DNA of 64,000 nucleotides from Candidatus Dormiibacter inghamiae (GTDB taxonomy: Bacteria > Chloroflexota > Dormibacteria > Dormibacterales > Dormibacteraceae): positions 203,131 through 267,130 of the forward strand of contig JAEKNQ010000019.1 in NCBI GenBank assembly GCA_016464825.1. The letters are read 5' to 3'. A program made the translations under genes and the position numbers. Under the pieces are notes generated by a model, which did not search any database, had not been told where the DNA came from, and saw only the letters and a program-made list of their open reading frames with translations. Shown here piece after piece: positions 51,784-59,991 of the stretch; positions within the stretch are counted from its first letter, which is position 1, and the number at the start of each line of letters is the position of its first letter.

Positions 51784-52625
51784 CCGAAGGATCGGAAAGC
51801 CAGAAGCGGGCTCAGGCGGAGCCAGAGGAAGCAGCGGGAGCTGCTGCCCAACGTCCGTATCCCAACGACCTCAGCGCGATCTTCCGAATCGCCCGGCGCC
51901 TGCGCGCTCAGGACGGTTGTCCCTGGGACAGGCAGCAGACGCACGCCTCTTTGCGGCCCTACCTGCTGGAGGAGGCCTACGAGCTGCTGGAGGTCTTGGA
52001 TCAAGGCGACGAGGACTTGAAGCTACGAGAAGAGCTGGGCGACGTTCTCCTGCAGGTCGCCATGCACGCCGCCATCGCCGAGGAGGAAGGTCGCTTCGAC
52101 GCCAGCGACGTCTCGGTCGGCGCGGCGGCAAAGATGGTAGCCCGGCATCCCCACGTATTCGCTGGCGAGCAGGTGGCTGACGCCGAGGAGGTGCTGAAAC
52201 ACTGGGAGGAGCGCAAAGCCGCCGAGGCCGAGCGCGCAGGCCAACCTCCTGCGCTTTCGCTCGACCGGGTCCCGCGAGCTCTGCCCGCGCTGGCTTGGAC
52301 CTACAACATGCAGAAGCGGGCAGCTCGCCTCGGCTTCGATCTGGAGAGCCAGGTGGCGGCGGCGGCAGCTGTTTCGGATCAGGCTAACGTGCTCGGCGCG
52401 GCTGCTCCTGACGGCGCCGCCGAGCGGGCAGTGGGCGAGCTGCTCTTCGCCGCCGTCAGTCTGGCGCGCACGCTAAAGGTCAATCCCGAGGATGCGCTGC
52501 GCTCGGCCGGCCAGCGCTATCGGGACAGGTTTGCGGCACTGGATGGCCGGCTGCGGGCGGACGGCCGCAGCTACCGGGACCTGGAGCCGTCAGAGCTGGC
52601 GGAGCACTGGGAAGAGACCGTCTGA
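51780..52625 (+). CDS. mazG: Nucleoside triphosphate pyrophosphohydrolase MazG
   Basis: A 281-residue house-cleaning enzyme that hydrolyses non-canonical or excess NTPs to NMPs and pyrophosphate. The first MazG domain has CPWDRQQTHASLRPYLLEEAYELLE, with its E-x-x-E metal site, and LREELGDVLLQVAMHA as the second metal helix. A weaker second domain follows at about 170-275 (RAVGELLFAAVSLARTLKVNPEDAL). TTG 51780 overlaps the mfd stop (TTGA), so the two are coupled. It converges on the anti-sigma gene with 48 bases between. Confidence 0.95.
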   Translation: MTEGSESQKRAQAEPEEAAGAAAQRPYPNDLSAIFRIARRLRAQDGCPWDRQQTHASLRPYLLEEAYELLEVLDQGDEDLKLREELGDVLLQVAMHAAIAEEEGRFDASDVSVGAAAKMVARHPHVFAGEQVADAEEVLKHWEERKAAEAERAGQPPALSLDRVPRALPALAWTYNMQKRAARLGFDLESQVAAAAAVSDQANVLGAAAPDGAAERAVGELLFAAVSLARTLKVNPEDALRSAGQRYRDRFAALDGRLRADGRSYRDLEPSELAEHWEETV

Positions 52626-52673
52626 CCTTCACTCAGACAGCGGACCTCACCGACAGGGGTCGGCGGAAGCCGG

Positions 52674-53393
52674 CTACTTCGCTCTGAGCACCGCCGGGCC
52701 GCTGTGCTGCGGGTTGCCCTCGGCCCGTTCCAGAGTGACCTCGAGCCTGTAATGCGCGGTGTCGGCTCCTGTCGTCCAGCGCATGGTCACAGGTCCCGGG
52801 CCGGACACGCTGAAGGTGCCGACAGCCAAGCGGTTCTGCTGCTCGCTGGCGTCGCCCTGGTCGACGAGCCAGCAGACGTACAGCTGCCCCGGCGGATTGG
52901 CGGGCAGACCCTCGACTGTCAGTGCCACCACCTTGCCGCTCGGGCCGTCCTCGATGCGAGCTGCACCGCTGGCGGCGCTGCCGTCGGTGGCCACCAGCCG
53001 CTGAGTCTGCGCTGTCGGCGGTTGCGCTGTCCCGCTCCCGCCAGGCGCACGCGAGTGGGAGATGCTTGACACCGTGAGGGCGCCGACCGCCAGGAGCAGC
53101 ACCGCGACCGCCCCTGCCCAAGCCGGGGCCCAGGCTGGCGACCGGCGTGGCCACCGGAGCCACCGGCGCCTGCCTAGCGCCCCCTCTCGCCGCACAGCCT
53201 GGAGCACGAGGCCCTCCAGGCGGGCAGGTGGCGTGACGGGGGGCGTGGCAGCCGCCACCAGTCCAGGCAGCTTGCGGAGCCCTGCCAACTCACCAGTGCA
53301 GCTCTCACAGCCGTCCACATGGCGGCGGGTGCCCTCCAGTCCGTTGTCGCTGGCATTGCCCAGCAGGTAGTCGGTCAGATCGGGGTGGGTCAC
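52674..53393 (-). CDS. Anti-sigma factor, zinc-binding, RskA-like
   Basis: A 239-residue single-pass membrane protein. The N-terminal zinc anti-sigma domain keeps H-x3-C-x2-C in RRHVDGCESC near residues 24-33; one membrane segment (AGAVAVLLLAVGALTV) lies near 93-110; the outer domain, about 150-235, contains GQLYVCWLVDQGD and a beta-sandwich pattern similar to RskA/anti-sigma-K proteins. It would hold the cotranscribed sigma factor inactive until a signal outside the membrane. GTG/ATG start at 53393 overlaps the sigma-factor stop by 4 bp. Confidence 0.88.
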   Translation of the reverse strand: MTHPDLTDYLLGNASDNGLEGTRRHVDGCESCTGELAGLRKLPGLVAAATPPVTPPARLEGLVLQAVRREGALGRRRWLRWPRRSPAWAPAWAGAVAVLLLAVGALTVSSISHSRAPGGSGTAQPPTAQTQRLVATDGSAASGAARIEDGPSGKVVALTVEGLPANPPGQLYVCWLVDQGDASEQQNRLAVGTFSVSGPGPVTMRWTTGADTAHYRLEVTLERAEGNPQHSGPAVLRAK

Positions 53394-54037
53394 TGCTGGC
53401 GCTCCTCGAAGGCGCGCTTGAACGCTCGCAGCGCGTGATAGGTGCGGGACTTGACAGTGCCCAATGGGATCTGCAGCCGTCCGGCGATCTCGTCCTGGGT
53501 CAAATCTCCTCCGTAGTGGAGCTCCAGTACCTGACGCTGCTGGTCCGGGAGCGAGTCAAGCGCGTCACGCACCGTCAGCGAGAGGAGCAGCTGGTCGAAG
53601 TCGTCGTCCTCGCGCGCGTCGATCTCAAGCTCCGGCAGGAAGGGCCGCGAGGAGGGCCGCCGCCAGAGATCGACCGCCAGGCGGCGAGCGATCGCGAAGA
53701 TGAAGGCGCTCACCGACCCGCGCTCCGGATCGAAGCGCGCAGCGGTCCGCCAGACGCGAAGAGACGTCTCCTGGACTAGCTCCTCGGCCAAGCCTTCGTC
53801 TCCTAGGACGCGCAAGCCGAGGCCGTAGAGACGCCGCTCATAAAGGCGATACAGCTGTAGGAAAGCGTCCTCGCGCCGGTCCCGTCCCACCGCCAGCAGC
53901 AGCGCCGCCTCGGTGGAGGGCTCAGTCTCGCGCTCGACTGCTGCTTCGGGCGCGCTGCGCAGGGCAGTGTGCGCGGCGGCCGCTCTCGGTCGGTTCAGCA
54001 GCAGGCCGACGGTCGGCGCCTCGATCTGTGCATACAA
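53390..54037 (-). CDS. ECF-type RNA polymerase sigma factor
   Basis: A 215-residue group IV sigma factor. Region 2 spans about 55-125 (FLQLYRLYERRLYGLGLRVLG, then EELVQETSLRVWRTAARFD), and region 4 spans about 155-210 with LTQDEIAGRLQIPLGTVKSR as the recognition helix-turn-helix. The layout resembles the SigK group. A 45-residue N-terminal tail before region 2 is longer than usual, so the start may be internal. The anti-sigma gene overlaps its 3' end by 4 bp, and a COG4315 lipoprotein gene diverges upstream. Confidence 0.92.
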   Translation of the reverse strand: MYAQIEAPTVGLLLNRPRAAAAHTALRSAPEAAVERETEPSTEAALLLAVGRDRREDAFLQLYRLYERRLYGLGLRVLGDEGLAEELVQETSLRVWRTAARFDPERGSVSAFIFAIARRLAVDLWRRPSSRPFLPELEIDAREDDDFDQLLLSLTVRDALDSLPDQQRQVLELHYGGDLTQDEIAGRLQIPLGTVKSRTYHALRAFKRAFEERQQ

Positions 54038-54209
54038 CTTGCCGCCGAGTACGGACTCGCAGCACTAAAGGGTTCAAACCAAAGAGGTGAACCTTCGTGG
54101 AGCGCCGCACCGTAGAGCAACGCAGGCGGCGACAGCGCTGTCCGGCAAGGGCCGTTGCCGGATTCGTCGCGCCAGTCGCAGCACCTGTCAACCACTTCTA
54201 GAGGAACCA

Positions 54210-54884
54210 ATGAATCGTATGCGAATAACCACGCCTGTTTTGGCAGCGGCCGGACTGTCTCTGTGGGCAGCCGCAGCTTGCGGCGGGGCCACCAACCAGA
54301 GCGATGGCGGTGCCACTGCGGCCACCCCTAGACCGACTCTTACAACTGCCGTCAGGGGAAATCTCGGCGAGGTTCTAACTGACGGTCAGGGCCGCACCCT
54401 CTACCACTTCCTGCCCGAGAAGGACCGCAAGGTCTCCTGCACCGGCAGCTGCGCGACCATTTGGCCGCCGCTTCTGGTTCCGGGGAGCACAGGCCCGACG
54501 CAGGCTTCGGGTCTGCCTGGAGCCGTCGGTGTTGTCACGCGGCCCGACGGCCGCACCCAGGTCACCTACAACGAGTGGCCGCTCTACACCTTCAGCGGCG
54601 ACAAGCGGCCAGGCGATGTCGCGGGGCAGGGGATTGCCGGAAGTTGGTTTGTTCAGACAGCGCAGACTCCTGTCGACCAGGACAGCGACCACGATGGGAC
54701 GACGGCCCCAGCTCCCTCGCCGGCTGCCGCGCCGGCGCCAACGTCAGCGCCAGCGCCGCCCCCGCCACCCGGCGCCACGCCGATCCCGGCGCCCCCGCCG
54801 GGCGGGTCTGCGTCGCCCCCTGCATTCAACGATGGCGACGGGGACAACCGCGGCGGCCGCAGCGATGGCGATGGCAACGGCTGA
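54210..54884 (+). CDS. COG4315-type lipoprotein with secreted repeat domain
   Basis: A 224-residue lipoprotein. The lipobox WAAAAC gives the acylated cysteine near residue 24. Two copies of the 'secreted repeat' pattern follow: LTDGQGRTLYHFLPEKDRKVSCTGSC-WPP and YNEWPLYTFSGDKRPGDVAGQG, with the Y-x-F-x2-D motif. The C-terminus is low-complexity Pro/Ala/Gly and acidic. ATG 54210 is preceded by AGAGGA. It diverges from the ECF sigma gene by 172 bases; lipoproteins of this kind are often targets of such sigma factors, so regulation by it is plausible but unproven. Molecular role unknown. Confidence 0.85.
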   Translation: MNRMRITTPVLAAAGLSLWAAAACGGATNQSDGGATAATPRPTLTTAVRGNLGEVLTDGQGRTLYHFLPEKDRKVSCTGSCATIWPPLLVPGSTGPTQASGLPGAVGVVTRPDGRTQVTYNEWPLYTFSGDKRPGDVAGQGIAGSWFVQTAQTPVDQDSDHDGTTAPAPSPAAAPAPTSAPAPPPPPGATPIPAPPPGGSASPPAFNDGDGDNRGGRSDGDGNG

Positions 54885-55106
54885 CCTCTCTCCCTTCCAA
54901 GCGCCCCTGCCCGCTTCCCTGTGGCGTGGGGGCCAGCCCCTGGCTGAGGGGGGGCGACCCACCTCTGGTCGAGGCGGACGCGGGGGCCAGAGCCCTACGG
55001 GCGCTTAGCAAATAGTCCCTGGCTCAGGGTGTCCATTTCTGCCGTGGCGGTTCGTCGTAGCAGTGGAACCGGCCGGAGCAGCAGACCACATGAAGGAGGA
55101 GACGAC

Positions 55107-55460
55107 ATGAAGTACGCGATGACCTGCGGCCGCGCGGCCTGGGAGGACGACAGCGCCTTCCCGGAGTCCGAGAAGCAGAAGATGTACGGAGCTGCAGTCG
55201 AGTGGTTCGGCCGGCTTGCCGCTCAAGGCAAGGTCACCGGCGGCGAGCAGCTCCAGGGACCCGAAACCGCGAGAACCGTGGCACTGACAAAGGGCGGTGG
55301 CTCAACAGTCGTCGATGGCCCGTTCTTGGTGGACGGCAACGTGGCGCTGGGCGGTTACATGATCCTCGAAGTCGCCGACTTCGATGAAGCAATCGCGCTG
55401 ACCCGCACCTTTCCAATTCTGGAGAGCAAAGTCGAGGTCCGGCCGGTCATCGAGCGCTAG
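55107..55460 (+). CDS. YCII-related (DGPF) protein
   Basis: A 117-residue protein of the YCII/DGPF family, dimeric ferredoxin-like folds of unclear function. The family motif is VVDGPFLVDG near residue 70, with YMILEVADFDEAIALTRTFP after it and the C-terminal VEVRPVIER strand. ATG 55107 has an excellent ribosome site (AAGGAGGA). In actinobacteria such genes often neighbour ECF sigma genes, as here, but they lie on opposite strands. Confidence 0.88.
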   Translation: MKYAMTCGRAAWEDDSAFPESEKQKMYGAAVEWFGRLAAQGKVTGGEQLQGPETARTVALTKGGGSTVVDGPFLVDGNVALGGYMILEVADFDEAIALTRTFPILESKVEVRPVIER

Positions 55461-55597
55461 TCGCAAGGCGGGGCGGCCTGGCTCAACGTGAGCTCGGCCG
55501 CCTCTGCTGATCAGGGTGATCGGCCACCAGGCGAGGTCAGACGCGCGCGGTCAAGGGACATTCCGGTTGCACTCCGAGCGTGGACCGGACAGTCACT

Positions 55598-55607
55598 GTT
55601 ATAGTGG
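55598..55607 (+). promoter_or_regulatory. Candidate extended -10 element
   Basis: GTTATAGTGG is shared exactly with 63293-63302, 91 bases before clpC; here it lies 60 bases before the DivIC-like gene. TATAGT is a fair -10. No -35 stands out at either place. Confidence 0.3.
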
Positions 55608-55666
55608 GGCGGTCCGCGCAATTCCTGCATCTCGTTCCTGCACTTCGTTCAACCACCTAATCCACC

Positions 55667-56089
55667 ATGCGCCAACGCACCGCCTCTGTCAGCAATGGCC
55701 GGTTCAACCGGCGTCTCCCGCTTGCGCACGAGTGGGTGGCAGTAGCTGCCATCGCCCTGGCAGTACTTTGGATCCTGCTCTCCTTCGCCCAGGAGCTGCG
55801 CTTCACGAACGGATTGAAGCACCAGGCGAGCGACTTGAGCAGTCAGAACGCAGTGCTTCAGAAGCAGAACGAGAGCTACCGCCGGGACATCGCGGCGTCC
55901 AACTCCGGCGCAGCCGCGGAGGAGGAGGCGCGTCAGAACGGCTACGCCAGGCCTGACGAGCGGCAGTTCGTGGTCGGGCAGCCGCCCAGCCCACTCCCGC
56001 CGCCACTGGCGACCCACGCCCAGCCCCGGGGCCAAACCCCGGCACCCAACCCAGCGCAGCGGTTCTGGAGCTGGCTCAGCGGCCGCTGA
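55667..56089 (+). CDS. DivIC/FtsB-like septum formation protein
   Basis: A 140-residue bitopic membrane protein. A short basic N-terminus precedes one membrane helix (WVAVAAIALAVLWILLSFAQ, about 23-42), followed by a coiled coil (LKHQASDLSSQNAVLQKQNESY) and the YARPDERQFVV segment typical of the DivIC/FtsB family, then a Pro-rich tail. Such proteins link the divisome to septal wall synthesis. ATG 55667; ribosome site weak. It is followed by the initiator tRNA gene. Confidence 0.85.
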   Translation: MRQRTASVSNGRFNRRLPLAHEWVAVAAIALAVLWILLSFAQELRFTNGLKHQASDLSSQNAVLQKQNESYRRDIAASNSGAAAEEEARQNGYARPDERQFVVGQPPSPLPPPLATHAQPRGQTPAPNPAQRFWSWLSGR

Positions 56090-56117
56090 TTGGGCCGCCA
56101 AGCAGGTATGATCGACG

Positions 56118-56189
56118 CGTGCGGTGGAGCAGTGGAAGCTCGTCGGGCTCATAACCCGAAGGTCGTTGGTTCGAATCCAACCCGCACAA
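56118..56189 (+). tRNA. Initiator tRNA-fMet (anticodon CAT)
   Basis: Cloverleaf of 72 bases with anticodon loop CTCATAA at 56148-56154. Three initiator hallmarks are visible: a C1-A72 mismatch at the acceptor end (CGTGCGG against CCGCACA), GGG/CCC at the bottom of the anticodon stem, and A11-U24 in the D stem. The D stem is GAGC/GCTC and the T arm GTTGG-TTCGAAT-CCAAC. The 3' CCA is not encoded. Confidence 0.95.
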
Positions 56190-56206
56190 CTTAACGGACC
56201 CTGACC

Positions 56207-56233
56207 GAGCGCTCCATCTCCGGAGCGCTCTTT
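56207..56233 (+). terminator. Intrinsic terminator after the initiator tRNA
   Basis: GAGCGCTCC-ATCTCC-GGAGCGCTC forms a perfect 9-bp stem followed by CTTTCATTC. It lies 18 bases after the tRNA and ends that transcript or attenuates read-through into the mini-gene. Confidence 0.7.
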
Positions 56234-56257
56234 CATTCTCTAGACGGAGTAGCAACG

Positions 56258-56341
56258 ATCAATAAGCGAAAGCGCGTGGCACTCGGCAAGCACAGGTTGA
56301 AGAAGCGCAAGACGAAGGCTCGGGCCCGCTCCGGGCGCTAG
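56258..56341 (+). CDS. 27-residue basic mini-protein, AURKAIP1/COX24 (bS22/mS38)-like
   Basis: A 27-codon frame between two tRNA genes encodes a Lys/Arg-rich peptide (NKRKRVALGKHRLKKRKTKA). It resembles the AURKAIP1/COX24 motif of small ribosomal proteins bS22 and mS38, in which KRR-x-K is followed by KHKLRKRR. No ATG, GTG or TTG lies at its head; the codon at the right place is ATC 56258, eight bases after CGGAG, so an AUC start is inferred. GTG 56276 is the only ordinary alternative and would remove the first basic cluster. Such genes are usually missed because of size. The stop is 8 bases before the next tRNA. Confidence 0.6.
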   Translation: MNKRKRVALGKHRLKKRKTKARARSGR

Positions 56342-56349
56342 CCCTGCGG

Positions 56350-56424
56350 GGCGGCGTAGCTCAGTGGTAGAGCGCACGACTCATAATCGTGTGGTCGGTG
56401 GTTCGATCCCACCCGCCGCCACCA
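56350..56424 (+). tRNA. tRNA with CAT anticodon (elongator Met, or Ile2 read after lysidine)
   Basis: Cloverleaf: acceptor GGCGGCG/CGCCGCC, D arm GCTC-AGTGGTA-GAGC, anticodon arm CACGA-CTCATAA-TCGTG, variable TGGTC, T arm GGTGG-TTCGATC-CCACC, discriminator A and encoded CCA. It lacks initiator features. A CAT anticodon can mean elongator methionine or the minor isoleucine tRNA modified by TilS; its anticodon and variable arms resemble Ile2 of enterobacteria, and tilS is the next gene. Confidence 0.93.
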
Positions 56425-56516
56425 CAGCCAATCCAGCGGCGCTGGCCGACCGCCTGACAAGCCGCGGCAGGGGTGCCGCGGCATCACCTGCCGGGGGCCA
56501 CCAGCCGCCAACCGAC

Positions 56517-57914
56517 ATGGGTCCTGCCAAGCTGAGCCCAGGCTCCGTCAAACGACAGCGTGTGCTGATCGACCTGGCGGGCGATCTCTCGCTGGTGGCC
56601 GGCCGGAGAGTCCTCGTGGCAGTCTCCGGAGGGCCCGACTCGACAGCCCTGCTGCGCTGGCTGCTGGAGCACGGCATCGAGGTGAGCGTGGCTCACTTCG
56701 ATCACGGCCTGCGACCGGAGTCGGCCTCCGAAGCCGGCCAAGTGAAGCGCCTCGCGGCTCGCTTGGGCGTTCAGCTGATCAGTGAACGCCGGAGCGCCCC
56801 GCTCGCCAGCGGCAACCGCCAGGCCGCCGCGCGAGCGGCTCGCTATGAGTTCCTGAGTACCGCCCGGCGGGACGTCGGCGCCGAGGTGGTAGCGCTGGCT
56901 CACACCGCCGACGACGTTGTGGAGGGCGCGCTCATGCACCTGAGTCGCGGTGCTGCGCTGGCAGGCCTCCGGGGAATGCCGAAGGTGAGAGGCCATCACG
57001 TCCGCCCCTTTCTGGCTGTGTGGCGCAGTGACATCGAGCGCTACCTCAGCGAGCGGGGAGAGACGCCCTTGCGCGACCCTGCCAATCGGGAAGTGCAGCG
57101 ATCCCGCCGGGCTTGGGTCCGCCACATCCTGCTCCCGCAGCTCAGCGCTGACCGGCCGGGGCTGGAAGAGCGCATCTGGCGGGCGGCTCAGGCCGCCGCC
57201 ACGCGGCAGGAGGAGCTGGAGACAGCTGCCCAGGCCCTCCTGAACGAGATCTGCAGCGGTGCGGGCCGCGTGCTCAGTCTTAAGCGAACGCGGTTGCTCG
57301 AGGCTCCGAAGTCCGTGCGCCTGGAGGCGCACCGCCAGGTTTACGGTCAGCTCACGGGGCTGCCCGGCCTGAACCGTCGGCAGCTCGAGCAGTTGGACCA
57401 GCTGACCAGGAGCGGCATCACTGGTCAGAGCTGCGATCTCCCGCGCAAGGTTAGTTTCCACGTCGAACGGGAATCCGTAACTGTGCTTGTGGAGCAACCC
57501 GCGGCCACGTACCGCCTGTCGATGCGCCCCTGTGCGGGCTGCGCGGATCCCCTGGCTGCACATCTCCGCTCGGATCTGGAGCTCAGGCTGGGCAAGCGCG
57601 CACCCGGTTTGCGCCTGCGACCGAGCGAGGCCGGCAGCCGCAAGCTCCAAGACGTCTTGACCGATGCCGGAGTGCCCCGGCGGCTGCGCGACGAGTGGCC
57701 CCTGGTGTTCGCAGGCGAGCACCTGGCCTGGGTCCCGGGCGTGGCGGTGGACGTGGACCTGGCAGCCGTTCCTGGCGCGCCGGGAATGCATGTCAGCGTT
57801 GAGCCGGTTAGCGGTGCAGTGGGACAGGTCGCCGGTGACAGCGCCGGAACCCGACTTCTCGAACTTCGGACAGAGCCCGACCCCCGAGCGGGTGGTCGCC
57901 GAGGCCGGTGCTAG
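56517..57914 (+). CDS. tilS: tRNA(Ile)-lysidine synthase TilS
   Basis: A 465-residue N-type ATP pyrophosphatase that converts C34 of tRNA-Ile(CAU) to lysidine. The PP-loop SGGPDS lies at residues 37-42; AHFDHGLRPESASEAG and GNRQAAARAARYEF follow, and RDPANREVQRSRRAWVRHILLP is the TilS-specific segment. A C-terminal substrate-binding domain (LRLRPSEAGSRKLQDVLTDAGVPRRLRDEWPLV) is present. I chose ATG 56517; the frame is open upstream through the tRNA gene, which cannot be coding. It lies 92 bases after a CAU tRNA and 36 before ftsH. Confidence 0.94.
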   Translation: MGPAKLSPGSVKRQRVLIDLAGDLSLVAGRRVLVAVSGGPDSTALLRWLLEHGIEVSVAHFDHGLRPESASEAGQVKRLAARLGVQLISERRSAPLASGNRQAAARAARYEFLSTARRDVGAEVVALAHTADDVVEGALMHLSRGAALAGLRGMPKVRGHHVRPFLAVWRSDIERYLSERGETPLRDPANREVQRSRRAWVRHILLPQLSADRPGLEERIWRAAQAAATRQEELETAAQALLNEICSGAGRVLSLKRTRLLEAPKSVRLEAHRQVYGQLTGLPGLNRRQLEQLDQLTRSGITGQSCDLPRKVSFHVERESVTVLVEQPAATYRLSMRPCAGCADPLAAHLRSDLELRLGKRAPGLRLRPSEAGSRKLQDVLTDAGVPRRLRDEWPLVFAGEHLAWVPGVAVDVDLAAVPGAPGMHVSVEPVSGAVGQVAGDSAGTRLLELRTEPDPRAGGRRGRC

Positions 57915-57950
57915 TATCAAGAACACCATCAACTTGGAGACCCCTGTTTC

Positions 57951-59783
57951 GTGACTCGCATCCCCCGCTCCGCCGCTCTCTACATCATGGTGGCACTGGG
58001 CCTGCTGGCGGTCTTCTACTTCACATTCCAGAGCATTGAGAGTGGCACCAAGGGCGACGAGTGGACCTATTCTCAACTCCTCACCGCGGCCGACCACGGC
58101 GAGCTGAGCAGCGTCGACATCAAGGGCACCACTGCCACAGTCATCTCCAAGAAAGACGGCGTCCGGCATGACGTGCAGCTCGGTGACTCAACGCAGAACC
58201 TGGAGCAGATCTTGCACAACGACAACGTCTCCTTCAAGTACAGCAGTGCCAACACAGGGCTTGGTTACCTGCTCGCGCTGGCGCCCAACCTGATAGTGCT
58301 GCTGCTGATCGGTGGCTTCATGTACTACATCCTTCGCCAGACGCAGAGCGGCAACAATCAGGCCATGTCGTTCGGACGCTCGCGAGCGCGGTTGGTCGCA
58401 GGCGATAAGCCGACAGTCACCTTTGCCGACGTGGCAGGCGTGGATGAAGCCAAGCAGGAGCTGACCGAGATCGTCGAGTTCCTCAAATTCCCTGAGAAGT
58501 TCGTCGCGCTGGGCGCGCGAATCCCCAAGGGCGTCCTCATGGTGGGCCCCCCGGGAACCGGCAAGACCCTGCTCAGCAAGGCTGTCGCGGGGGAAGCAGG
58601 CGTTGCCTTCTTCAGCATCTCGGGCTCCGAGTTCGTGGAGATGTTCGTGGGCGTCGGCGCCTCCCGCGTGCGCGACCTGTTCGACCAGGCGAAGAAGAAC
58701 AGCCCCTGCATAGTGTTCGTGGACGAGATCGATGCAGTCGGCCGTCAGCGCGGCGCCGGCTTGGGCGGCGGCCATGACGAACGCGAGCAGACCCTGAACC
58801 AGCTGCTGGTGGAGATGGATGGCTTCGACACCGGCACCCATGTGATTGTCATAGCTGCCACCAACCGACCTGACGTGCTGGATCCTGCCCTGCTGCGGCC
58901 GGGCCGCTTCGACCGCCATGTCACGCTCGACCGGCCGGACATCAAGGGCCGCCGCCAGATACTTGACGTGCACGCCCGCAACAAGCCGCTGGAAGCAGCC
59001 GTCGACCTGGAGGTGCTGGCCCGGCAGACCCCAGGCTTCAGCGGCGCCGACCTGGCCAACCTCATAAACGAGGCAGCCATCCTCACGGCTCGCGCCAACA
59101 AGAAGGTGATTGGGATGGAGGAGGCCGAGGAGGCGATCGCCAGGGTCATCGCCGGGCCTGAGAAGAAATCGCGTCGAATCTCCGAAAAGGAGAAGGAAGT
59201 CATCGCCTACCACGAGGTCGGGCACGCCCTCGTGATGAAGGCGCTGCCGCTATGCAACCCGGTCCACAAGGTGAGCATCATCAGCCGCGGTCAAGCGCTC
59301 GGCTGGACCTTGAGCCTGCCGACCGAGGACAAGTACTTGGTCAGCAAGGAGGAGCTGAGGCAGGAGATCGCCGGCACCATGGGCGGTCGGGCGGCGGAGG
59401 AAATCGTCTTCGGCGACGTCACCAGCGGGGCCGAGAACGACATCCAGCGCGCCACCGCGATGGCTCGACGAATGGTCACGCAATGGGGCATGAGCGAAAA
59501 GCTCGGCACTGTGACGATGGGCCAGAAGGACGAGCTCGTCTTCCTGGGCCGGGATTTGGGCGAGCAGCGCAATTACTCAGAGGAAGTGGCTGCCATCATC
59601 GACGAAGAGATCAAGTCCTTCGTGAGCGGGGGCTTCGAGGTGGCCAAGCGGATCCTCACCGAGCAGCGAGCTCAGATGGACCGGGTGGTCCAGCGCCTGA
59701 AGCAGGTGGAGACCATCGACGCTGCGGAGCTGGACCAGCTGGTTGCCGGGGTGCCGGCCCAGGCAGCTCAGGAGGTCGGCTGA
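57951..59783 (+). CDS. ftsH: ATP-dependent membrane zinc protease FtsH
   Basis: A 610-residue AAA+ protease anchored in the cytoplasmic membrane. Two membrane segments (about 8-25 and 103-126) flank a small outer domain. Walker A is [13 protein letters not shown] near 201, Walker [11 protein letters not shown] near 258, the SRH region [19 protein letters not shown] near 304, and the zinc site HEVGH near 423. Start GTG 57951. It follows tilS, a common pairing. The C-terminal tail is short. Confidence 0.97.
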   Translation: MTRIPRSAALYIMVALGLLAVFYFTFQSIESGTKGDEWTYSQLLTAADHGELSSVDIKGTTATVISKKDGVRHDVQLGDSTQNLEQILHNDNVSFKYSSANTGLGYLLALAPNLIVLLLIGGFMYYILRQTQSGNNQAMSFGRSRARLVAGDKPTVTFADVAGVDEAKQELTEIVEFLKFPEKFVALGARIPKGVLMVGPPGTGKTLLSKAVAGEAGVAFFSISGSEFVEMFVGVGASRVRDLFDQAKKNSPCIVFVDEIDAVGRQRGAGLGGGHDEREQTLNQLLVEMDGFDTGTHVIVIAATNRPDVLDPALLRPGRFDRHVTLDRPDIKGRRQILDVHARNKPLEAAVDLEVLARQTPGFSGADLANLINEAAILTARANKKVIGMEEAEEAIARVIAGPEKKSRRISEKEKEVIAYHEVGHALVMKALPLCNPVHKVSIISRGQALGWTLSLPTEDKYLVSKEELRQEIAGTMGGRAAEEIVFGDVTSGAENDIQRATAMARRMVTQWGMSEKLGTVTMGQKDELVFLGRDLGEQRNYSEEVAAIIDEEIKSFVSGGFEVAKRILTEQRAQMDRVVQRLKQVETIDAAELDQLVAGVPAQAAQEVG

Positions 59784-59845
59784 CAGCCTTCCTCGTACCC
59801 GGTGAGAGGGCGGCGGACGGAACGCCAGCCGGATTCGGTCTGAAC

Positions 59846-59876
59846 TTGACTTTGCCGCGGCTGGCGCTGGTATCAT
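59846..59876 (+). promoter_or_regulatory. Promoter upstream of rpsA
   Basis: TTGACT at 59846-59851 and TATCAT at 59871-59876 are separated by 19 bases, slightly wide for a sigma-A promoter. They lie about 115 bases before the rpsA start in the 208-base gap after ftsH. Confidence 0.4.
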
Positions 59877-59991
59877 GGGCATTCGTTTTGGCGCGGCTTC
59901 TGTTCTGGAGCCGTCGGCTGCGCAGTGGGGTGGCCGGGCAGCACCTGACGACCAAAACCAACAAGATTTTTGTGAAGGAGCCCAGGGATAT

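Noticed and set aside
56484..58169. Long open frame of 561 codons on the reverse strand opposite tilS and the start of ftsH
   Set aside because: It mirrors the codon-position GC bias of tilS, has no domain-like motifs, and overlaps a well-supported gene throughout.
58188..59225. Reverse-strand open frame of 345 codons opposite ftsH
   Set aside because: Antisense to a fully conserved AAA+ protease; no motifs of its own.
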